The translations under genes were made by a program, and so were the position numbers. 14,397 bases of DNA from PFJX01 sp964440155 (GTDB lineage Bacteria > Pseudomonadota > Gammaproteobacteria > Burkholderiales > Thiobacillaceae), in assembly GCA_964440155.1 (NCBI GenBank), contig CAYTRH010000071.1, forward strand, positions 1-14,397. Direction: 5' to 3'. Position 1 is the stretch's first letter; the number at the start of each line of letters is the position of its first letter. Below, one piece after another: positions 7,128 through 13,332 of this stretch. The notes under the pieces are model-generated. The model made no database searches and was not told where the DNA came from. It worked only from the letters and a program-made list of their open reading frames with translations.

Positions 7128-8225
7128 CTATGTTTTAACGAGCTTTTTGTGTGACGCAAGGCTCATTACGATGCCGAAGCCCAACAACACCGTCACCAGC
7201 GACGTGCCACCGTAGCTGACCAGCGGCAACGGCACGCCGACCACCGGTAGGATGCCGGACACCATGCCCATGTTGACGAAGGCGTAGGTGAAAAAGGTCA
7301 GCACGATGGCCCCGGCCAGCAGCCGACCGAACAGCGAGGTGGCGCCGGACGCCAGCCACAAGCCGCGCCAGATGATGGCGCCATAGAGCAGCAACAGGAA
7401 CAGATTGCCGATCAGGCCGAATTCCTCGGAATACACCGCGAAAATGAAGTCGGTGCTGCGCTCCGGCAGGAAATCCAGATGCGTCTGCGTACCGGCCATC
7501 CAGCCTTTGCCGGCGACGCCGCCGGAACCCACGGCGATGGTGGACTGGATGATGTGATAACCGGCGCCCAGCGGGTCAGAAGTCGGATCGATCAGTGTCA
7601 TCACGCGCTGGCGCTGATAATCCTGCAACAGATAGGTCCACGCCAGCGGCAACGACGCACCGACGGCGACGGCGCAGCCGATGATCACCTTCCACGGCAG
7701 ACCGCCGAGGAACAGCACGAAGAAGCCGGAGGCGGCGATCAGCAGCGTGGTGCCCAGATCGGGCTGTCGGGCGATGAAGGCGAGCGGTATCGCCAGCAGC
7801 GCGAACGCCACCAGGAAGTTGCGCCAGTTCAGGGTCTCCTGCTTGTACTGCAGGTACCAGGCCAGCATCATCGGTGCGGCCAAGCGCATCAGCTCCGAGG
7901 GTTGCACCCGCATGAAGCCGAGATCCAGCCAGCGGCGCGAGCCGTTCACCACGATGCCGAACAGGGCCACCGCCAGCAACAGCAGGATGCCCAGCACATA
8001 GGCCGGCAGGGCGAATTGCATCAACCGTTGCGGCGGCACGTGGGAAATCAGCAGCATCGCCGCCAAGGCGGTGCCGATGTTGACGACGTGCGTGATTGCG
8101 CGGGTGGTGTTCTCCCCGGACGCGCTGTAGACCACCGCCACGCTGATCGCCAGCAAGGCCAACAGCAGCCCGGTGAGCGGGCCGTCCAGATGCGCCACGG
8201 TGCGCAACAACAGGCGTCGGATCAT
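7128..8225 (-). CDS. rodA: Rod-shape peptidoglycan glycosyltransferase RodA (MrdB)
   Basis: RodA is a SEDS-family inner-membrane glycosyltransferase that polymerises lipid II during side-wall elongation, paired with PBP2. The 365 residues, close to the 370 of E. coli RodA, contain about ten hydrophobic segments. Conserved SEDS stretches are seen at NGSRRWLDLG (94-103), RVQPSELMR (106-114), ARQPDLGTT (152-160), DFLPERSTDFIFAVYSEEFG (251-270) and GILPVVGVPLPLVSYGGTS (324-342). D259 in the PERSTDF motif is the essential acidic residue of the family (D262 in E. coli RodA). The ATG at 8223-8225 overlaps the mrdA TGA, with GGAG 8 bases upstream inside mrdA. The spacer to rlpA is 50 bases. There is no mltB between rodA and rlpA, as in E. 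coli and unlike Pseudomonas. Confidence 0.97.
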   Translation of the reverse strand: MIRRLLLRTVAHLDGPLTGLLLALLAISVAVVYSASGENTTRAITHVVNIGTALAAMLLISHVPPQRLMQFALPAYVLGILLLLAVALFGIVVNGSRRWLDLGFMRVQPSELMRLAAPMMLAWYLQYKQETLNWRNFLVAFALLAIPLAFIARQPDLGTTLLIAASGFFVLFLGGLPWKVIIGCAVAVGASLPLAWTYLLQDYQRQRVMTLIDPTSDPLGAGYHIIQSTIAVGSGGVAGKGWMAGTQTHLDFLPERSTDFIFAVYSEEFGLIGNLFLLLLYGAIIWRGLWLASGATSLFGRLLAGAIVLTFFTYAFVNMGMVSGILPVVGVPLPLVSYGGTSLVTVLLGFGIVMSLASHKKLVKT

Positions 8226-10210
8226 CGTTGCGTCTCCACGTTGGGAATGGCGTTGGACGAAGGCGTCCCGCCCGGCTCCGTCGGCGGCGCCGGCTCGTCG
8301 TGATCCGGCTCGTCTTCGGCACGCACGCCGGGGACGGGCTCTTCCGGCGCATACACGCTGGGCAGCTTGCCCAGCAACCAGTAGTCGATCACCTTGCGCG
8401 CGATGGGCGCGGCGGTGCCGCTGCCGCTGCCGCCGTTCTCGACCATGACCGCGACCACGATGCGCGGATCCTCGACCGGCGCGAAGCCGACGAACAGCGC
8501 ATGGTCACGGTGGCGCGCGGCGATGCGGCGCTCGTCGTAACGCGCCCCCTGCTTGATGCCGATGACCTGCGCCGTGCCGGTCTTGCCGGCGAAGCTGTAG
8601 GGCGTGCCGGCGCCCGCGCGCGCGGCGGTGCCGCCCGGCTGCATGACTTCGACCATGGCCTGCTTGATCACGCGCAGGTGCTCGGGCGACAACGGGATGC
8701 GCGGCAGTTCGCGCGGCGCGGCATAGGCCAGCCGACCGCTCACCGGCTCGCGCCAGGCGCGGATCATCTGCGGCTGGTAGCGCACGCCGTCGTTGGCCAG
8801 CGCCATGGTGGCCACGGCCAGTTGCAGGGGCGTGGCCAGCATGTAGCCTTGGCCGATGCCGGCGATGACGGTCTCACCGGCATACCAGGGCTGGTTGAAA
8901 CGCGCCCGTTTCCATTCCGGCGTCGGCATCAGTCCGGCCAGTTCGCCGTCCAGATCGATGCCGGTGCGTGCGCCGAAACCGAAACGTCCGAGAAACTCGG
9001 CCATGCGCTCGATGCCCATCTGGTTGGCCAGGATGTAATAGTAGGTGTCACAGGATTGGGCGATGGATTTGCGCAGATCGACGATGCCATGGCCTTCCTT
9101 CTTCCAGTCGCGGTAACGGTGCGTGCTGCCCGGCAGCGAGAAATAGCCGGGATCGACGATGCTGTCGCCGGGTCGGCGCAGGCCCAGTTCCAGTCCGGCC
9201 AGGCCCATGAACTGTTTGATCGTCGATCCCGGCGGATACACCCCGCGCAGGGCACGGTTGACCAGCGGCCGGTCGGGTGATTCGTTCAGTTCCCGCCAGG
9301 TCGGCACGTCGATACCGTCGACGAACAGGTTGGGATCGAAGCCGGGCTTGGATACCAGCGCCAGCACGCCGCCATTGTGCGGATCCAGCGCCACCAGGGC
9401 ACCGCGATAGTCGCCGAACACCTTCTCGGCGACCTTCTGCAATTCGCTGTCCAGATGCAGATAGATGTTGTAGCCCGGCACCGGCGCCTTGCGCGACAGC
9501 AGACGCACCGCGCGGCCGCCGGAGTCGGTCTCCACCTTCTCGAAGCCGGTGCGGCCGTGCAGCCAACGTTCGTAGCGCGCCTCGATGCCCAGCTTGCCGA
9601 TATGGTCGGTACCACGATAGTTGGCGAACAGGCCGTCCTCGCGCAGTTGTTCCTGATCCTTCTGGTTGATCCGCCCGATGTAACCCACCACATGGGCGAA
9701 GCTGTCGGCGAACGGGTAATGGCGAAACTGTCGCGCCTTCACCTCGACGCCGGGAAAACGGTAGCGGTTCACCGCGAAGCGCGCCGCCTCCTCCTCGCTC
9801 AACTGGTTGCGGATCGGGATGCTCTCGAAATCGCGCCGCTCGGCCAGCAGCTTGCGGAAGCGGCGCAGGTCGCCGGGCGAGATGGCGACGATCTCCGCCA
9901 GACCGGCGAGCGTATCCTCCAGTCGCTCGACCTGGTCGGGGACGATCTCCAGCGTGTACGCCGAGTAGTTGTGTGCCAGCACGACGTTGTGCCGGTCGTA
10001 GATCACGCCGCGCGGCGGCGGCGCCGGCACCAGCGCGATGCGATTGTTCTCGGCCAGCGCGTGGTAATGGTCGAACTGCACCACCTGCAACCAGAAGAAC
10101 CGTGCAAACAGGCCGGCCAGCGCCAAACCGGCGCAGATGCCCGCCACCTGCAAACGCCGGCGGTAACGCTGGAACTCCTGTTCCGGATTGATCAGGCGTG
10201 GCGCACGCAT
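8222..10210 (-). CDS. mrdA: Penicillin-binding protein 2 (class B transpeptidase)
   Basis: PBP2 cross-links peptidoglycan during cell elongation, working with RodA. It has 662 residues (E. coli PBP2 has 633). A short cytoplasmic N-terminus is followed by one transmembrane anchor (about 24-44), then a dimerisation/pedestal region starting with PPPRGVIYDRHN (64-75), then the transpeptidase domain. Active-site motifs are S329-TIK332, S386-CD388 (the SxD variant normal for PBP2) and K543-TG545. The last 45 or so residues form an acidic, proline-rich tail rather than folded sequence, slightly longer than in E. coli. The ATG is at 10208-10210, 40 bases after the mreD stop, and lacks an evident Shine-Dalgarno sequence. 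The stop overlaps the rodA ATG. Confidence 0.97.
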   Translation of the reverse strand: MRAPRLINPEQEFQRYRRRLQVAGICAGLALAGLFARFFWLQVVQFDHYHALAENNRIALVPAPPPRGVIYDRHNVVLAHNYSAYTLEIVPDQVERLEDTLAGLAEIVAISPGDLRRFRKLLAERRDFESIPIRNQLSEEEAARFAVNRYRFPGVEVKARQFRHYPFADSFAHVVGYIGRINQKDQEQLREDGLFANYRGTDHIGKLGIEARYERWLHGRTGFEKVETDSGGRAVRLLSRKAPVPGYNIYLHLDSELQKVAEKVFGDYRGALVALDPHNGGVLALVSKPGFDPNLFVDGIDVPTWRELNESPDRPLVNRALRGVYPPGSTIKQFMGLAGLELGLRRPGDSIVDPGYFSLPGSTHRYRDWKKEGHGIVDLRKSIAQSCDTYYYILANQMGIERMAEFLGRFGFGARTGIDLDGELAGLMPTPEWKRARFNQPWYAGETVIAGIGQGYMLATPLQLAVATMALANDGVRYQPQMIRAWREPVSGRLAYAAPRELPRIPLSPEHLRVIKQAMVEVMQPGGTAARAGAGTPYSFAGKTGTAQVIGIKQGARYDERRIAARHRDHALFVGFAPVEDPRIVVAVMVENGGSGSGTAAPIARKVIDYWLLGKLPSVYAPEEPVPGVRAEDEPDHDEPAPPTEPGGTPSSNAIPNVETQR

Positions 10211-10250
10211 AGGCCGCGTCAGACGCGCACCGGCAACGACGGCACCGTGC

Positions 10251-10790
10251 TCATGCGCGTCGTTCCGGCTTCGGCGGTCCGGCCTGGCCGCCCAGGCGCT
10301 CCATGACCCAGCACAACGGCCACCACAGTACCGCGCCGACCAGCCCGGCGGCCAGCCAACGCCAGTCCGCCTCGCCGCGGCCGATCATCATGCCCAGCGC
10401 GAGCACCAGAGCCTCCTTGCCCACCAACACCGGCGCGATCTGCGGTGTCTGCAACAACGCGGCAAAATTGATCAGGCGCCGACGCACCAGCAACACCGCG
10501 AAGGTCGCGGCGCAATAGGCCAGCGCGTTCAGGCCCAGCAGCAGGCCCTGCGCCACGTCGGTGATCAGGCCCAGCACGAAGGCGGCGCCGAGGCCGGCCT
10601 GGCGCGGCGCATGAATGTTCCAATAGAGCAGCAGCAGCAAGGTGAAATCGGGCAGCAGCCAGCGCCAGTCATGGTCCCAGGGCAACAGCGTGAGCGCCAG
10701 CGCCAGCGCCAGACTGAGGTAGACACGCGTGCGCGTCGGCGGCTTGCGCAGTTCGGCGCCCTGCGGCATCAGTGGACTCTCCGGGCTCAT
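10251..10790 (-). CDS. mreD: Rod-shape-determining membrane protein MreD
   Basis: MreD is the small inner-membrane partner of MreC in the elongasome. The 179 residues (about 160-180 in the family) contain five or six hydrophobic segments. The conserved core GLITDVAQGLLLGLNAL (74-90) fits the family pattern of glycines around an aspartate, and IHAPRQAGLG (59-68) precedes it. I chose the ATG at 10788-10790 because it overlaps the mreC TGA (ATGA). A longer in-frame extension to 10901 only reads the mreC C-terminus in another frame. A second ATG seven codons downstream is a possible alternative. The charged tail (PPKPERRA) should be cytoplasmic. Confidence 0.92.
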   Translation of the reverse strand: MSPESPLMPQGAELRKPPTRTRVYLSLALALALTLLPWDHDWRWLLPDFTLLLLLYWNIHAPRQAGLGAAFVLGLITDVAQGLLLGLNALAYCAATFAVLLVRRRLINFAALLQTPQIAPVLVGKEALVLALGMMIGRGEADWRWLAAGLVGAVLWWPLCWVMERLGGQAGPPKPERRA

Positions 10791-11674
10791 CGGCGCCCCC
10801 CGGCGGCAGCCGACGCGGCTTCGGTCGTCGAGGGCGTCTCCGCCAGCGGCATGAGCACCGCGACATGGCGATAGCGGCCGACGCCGCCGATCGGCGCGCA
10901 ATACGCGCTGGCGAACGGACTGGCGCGCGGCGGCTCGGTCTTGACCACCCGCGCCACCGGGATGCCGGCGGGATAAACGCCGTCGATGCCCGAGGTATAC
11001 AACCAGTCGCCTTCGGCCAGATCCGCATGCATGTCGAGAAAACGCACCATCAGCAGGTTGTCGGAGCCCATGCCGGACACAATGATGCGCAGGCCGTTGC
11101 GCAGGTTCTGCACCGGCGCTCCCTGATCACGGTCGGTGATCAGCGTGACCTCCGCGCTCCAGGGATAGACGCGGGTGACCTGCCCCACCAGGCCGGCCGC
11201 ATCGACCACCGGCCAGCCCGCGCGCACTCCCTGGACGTGGCCGCGATTGATCACCACCCGGCGCGCGAACGGATCCGGCACGGTGGCGACGATCTCGCCC
11301 AACAGTGGCGTCACCCCTGGCCACGCCGGCAACTGGTGCAGTTCACGCAGGCGCTCGTTCTCGGCAGCGAGGGCAACGCGGTCGAGCGCCGCGAGCGCGA
11401 TGCGGTCGCGTTCCTGACGCAGGCGTTCGTTCTCGGCCACCAGATCGCCATGCGCGACGAAGAACGCACCGACCCCGCGCACCCACTCCAACGGCCAGGC
11501 CAGGACCAGTTGCAGCGGGTGCAGCAGCGCGTTGACGCCGGCGCGCACCCCGCCCAGCGCGCTGTAGCGCGTGTCCACCGCCAGCAGGAACAGACACACC
11601 AATACGTACACGGCAAAACGCGCCGGCAGGCCCATCTCACGGACGAACAGGGGCGCTTGCGGGGCCGGGGACAT
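10787..11674 (-). CDS. mreC: Rod-shape-determining protein MreC
   Basis: MreC is a periplasmic scaffold anchored by one inner-membrane helix; it links the MreB filament to PBP2 and RodA. The 295 residues show a short cytoplasmic start with the family's PLF motif, a transmembrane helix (about 18-34), a coiled coil rich in Glu, Arg and Leu (about 75-113) and the two-part beta-barrel domain (about 120-275). Typical segments are FARRVVINRGHVQGVRAGWPVV (136-157) in part, GLVGQVTRV (161-169), the LITDRDQGAPV stretch (178-188) and DGVYPAGIPVARV (231-243). The Ala/Gly-rich C-terminus is probably disordered. The ATG at 11672-11674 has no clear ribosome site. It lies 185 bases after mreB, so it may have its own leader or promoter. 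Confidence 0.95.
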   Translation of the reverse strand: MSPAPQAPLFVREMGLPARFAVYVLVCLFLLAVDTRYSALGGVRAGVNALLHPLQLVLAWPLEWVRGVGAFFVAHGDLVAENERLRQERDRIALAALDRVALAAENERLRELHQLPAWPGVTPLLGEIVATVPDPFARRVVINRGHVQGVRAGWPVVDAAGLVGQVTRVYPWSAEVTLITDRDQGAPVQNLRNGLRIIVSGMGSDNLLMVRFLDMHADLAEGDWLYTSGIDGVYPAGIPVARVVKTEPPRASPFASAYCAPIGGVGRYRHVAVLMPLAETPSTTEAASAAAGGRR

Positions 11675-11716
11675 GGGGAAGAACGATGTTGGCTAACGAT
11701 TGGGCGTCATCATCGA

Positions 11717-11744
11717 TCCGGCACGTGCCTAAGCCCCTGCCGGA
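11717..11744 (-). repeat. Inverted repeat in the mreB-mreC spacer
   Basis: TCCGGCA (11717-11723) and TGCCGGA (11738-11744) form a perfect 7-bp inverted repeat around 14 bases, and the first arm runs into an 8-bp palindrome GCACGTGC (11721-11728). The RNA of the mre transcript could form a hairpin here 43 bases before the mreC ATG. No T-run follows on the minus strand, so it is not a classical terminator. It may be a partial attenuator, an mRNA processing or stability element, an operator, or chance. The rest of the 185-bp spacer shows only a lone TTGACT without a good -10 box. Confidence 0.35.
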
Positions 11745-11859
11745 CAGCCTTGGCGCCGGCGAGTCGGGCTGAGGGCCGCCCCACCACCGGCAAAGTCAAC
11801 GATCGGACCGGGCACCACGGACGGCGGGAGCGAACGCCACTCGCCACCGCGCCGGGCGA

Positions 11860-12900
11860 TCAGTCGTAAGTAAACACCGTCGACAGACGATCCATTTCCT
11901 CCAGCGCGCGCCCGGAACCGCGCACGACGCAGGACAACGGATCCTCGGCGACGATCACCGGCAGGCCGGTTTCTTCCATCAGCAGACGATCGAGATCGCG
12001 CAGCAGCGCGCCGCCGCCGGTCAGCACCATGCCCTTCTCGGCGATGTCCGCGCCCAGTTCCGGCGGCGTCTGTTCCAGTGCCGACTTGACCGACGAGACG
12101 ATGGTATTCAGCGGCTCGGTCAGGGCTTCCAGGATCTCGTTGCTGGTGATGGTGAAACTGCGCGGGATGCCTTCGGCCAGATTGCGCCCCTTCACGTCCA
12201 TTTCGCGCACCTCGGATCCCGGGAAGGCCGAACCCATCTCCTTCTTGATCTGCTCCGCGGTGGCCTCGCCGATCAGCATGCCGTAGTTGCGCCGGATGTA
12301 GTTGATGATGGCCTCGTCGAACTTGTCGCCGCCGACCCGCGACGACGTGGAGTAGACCATGCCGCCCAGCGAGATCACGCCGACCTCGGTGGTACCGCCA
12401 CCGATGTCCACCACCATGGAACCGGTGGCCTCGGCCACCGGCATGCCGGCGCCGATGGCCGCGGCCATCGGCTCCTCGATCAGAAACACCTGACGCGCAC
12501 CGGCACCAATGGCCGATTCGCGGATGGCACGGCGCTCCACCTGGGTGGCGCCGGATGGCACGCAGATGATGATGCGCGGACTGGGATGGAACAGGCGCGT
12601 GTCATGCACCTTCTTGATGAAGAACTTCAACATCTGTTCGGTGATGTTGAAATCGGCGATGACGCCGTCCTTCATCGGCCGGATGGCCTGGATGTTGCCC
12701 GGCGTGCGTCCAAGCATCATCTTTGCTTCCAGGCCCACCGCCTGGATGGTTTTCTTGCCGGTGGTGCCCTCCTGACGGATGGCCACCACCGACGGTTCAT
12801 TCAGCACGATGCCGCGGCCGCGAACGTAGATCAGGGTATTGGCGGTCCCCAGGTCGATGGCGAGATCGGTGGAGAAATAGCCGCGTAACAATCCAAACAT
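11860..12900 (-). CDS. mreB: Actin-like rod-shape protein MreB
   Basis: MreB is a bacterial actin that forms membrane-bound filaments directing elongation by MreCD, RodA and PBP2. The 346 residues match the family's usual 347. The N-terminal MFGLLRGYFSTDLAIDLGTA includes the membrane-binding start and phosphate-1 loop (IDLGTANT, 15-22). E143 in IEEPMAAAIG is the expected catalytic glutamate, DIGGGTTE (165-172) is phosphate-2, and LTGGGALLRDLD (293-304) is the adenosine motif. The ATG at 12898-12900 gives exactly the family N-terminus. The frame stays open for 245 codons upstream, but that part is antisense to gatC and gatA and is not coding. It diverges from gatC. Confidence 0.98.
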   Translation of the reverse strand: MFGLLRGYFSTDLAIDLGTANTLIYVRGRGIVLNEPSVVAIRQEGTTGKKTIQAVGLEAKMMLGRTPGNIQAIRPMKDGVIADFNITEQMLKFFIKKVHDTRLFHPSPRIIICVPSGATQVERRAIRESAIGAGARQVFLIEEPMAAAIGAGMPVAEATGSMVVDIGGGTTEVGVISLGGMVYSTSSRVGGDKFDEAIINYIRRNYGMLIGEATAEQIKKEMGSAFPGSEVREMDVKGRNLAEGIPRSFTITSNEILEALTEPLNTIVSSVKSALEQTPPELGADIAEKGMVLTGGGALLRDLDRLLMEETGLPVIVAEDPLSCVVRGSGRALEEMDRLSTVFTYD

Positions 12901-12981
12901 GTAGGGGATCCCGAGGGTCGGAAAAATAGCGGCGTATGATAACCTACGGCGCTTGTATCGAATAAGGTCCGTGGTGGTCTC
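12901..12981. promoter_or_regulatory. Divergent mreB / gatC promoter region
   Basis: These 81 bases must drive both mreB (minus) and gatC (plus), unless transcripts enter from elsewhere, and they are clearly more AT-rich than the genes around them. On the plus strand TATGAT (12935-12940), followed by AACC, resembles a -10 box but has no good -35 partner. On the minus strand TATTTT (12922-12927) or TATCAT (near 12937-12942) could serve mreB. The candidate boxes for the two directions overlap, so the two promoters may compete. Individual boxes are uncertain; the regional assignment is safer. Confidence 0.5.
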
Positions 12982-13269
12982 ATGTCGCTGTCGATCGACG
13001 ATGTCGCGCGCATTGCCAAACTCGCCCGCATCCGCGTGGAGGCCGACGAGGCACTCGCCTATCAGGCCCAGTTGAACGGCATCCTCGGCCTGATCGAGCA
13101 GATGCAGGCGGTCGATACCACTGGGATCGAGCCGATGTCGCATGCACGCGACGTCTATCAGCGCCTGCGCGCCGACGAAGTGACCGAGCCCGACCGTCGC
13201 GCCGCCTTCCAGGCGATCGCGCCCATGGTCGAGGACGGCCTCTACCTGGTGCCCAAAGTGATCGAATGA
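12982..13269 (+). CDS. gatC: Asp-tRNA(Asn)/Glu-tRNA(Gln) amidotransferase subunit C
   Basis: GatC is the small subunit that wraps around and stabilises GatA in the GatCAB complex. This complex amidates misacylated Glu-tRNA(Gln) or Asp-tRNA(Asn) in organisms lacking GlnRS or AsnRS. The 95 residues are the normal length. Family marks are LSIDDVARIAKLARI (3-17) at the start, LNGILGLIEQMQAVDTTGIEPMSH (31-54) in part, and RADEVTEPDRR (62-72), with the C-terminal segment YLVPKVIE. The ATG is at 12982; upstream GGTGG is only a weak ribosome site. It diverges from mreB, a common arrangement in Gammaproteobacteria, and is followed after 63 bases by gatA in the same reading frame. Confidence 0.95.
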   Translation: MSLSIDDVARIAKLARIRVEADEALAYQAQLNGILGLIEQMQAVDTTGIEPMSHARDVYQRLRADEVTEPDRRAAFQAIAPMVEDGLYLVPKVIE

Positions 13270-13332
13270 GCGGGTAGCGCCAACCGGCGCGCGCGCAGCA
13301 CCCCCCCGCAGCCACCAGCCGCCCCACCCCGT
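13270..13332 (+). other. gatC-gatA spacer, open in the common frame
   Basis: These 63 bases are exactly 21 sense codons in the frame shared by gatC and gatA, encoding a Pro/Ala/Arg-rich string. No start codon or Shine-Dalgarno sequence occurs in them. A GCGCC-AACC-GGCGC hairpin with a tetraloop lies at 13277-13290, starting 8 bases after the gatC TGA, and a run of seven C begins at 13311. No T-run follows the hairpin, so transcription should continue into gatA. Confidence 0.5.
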
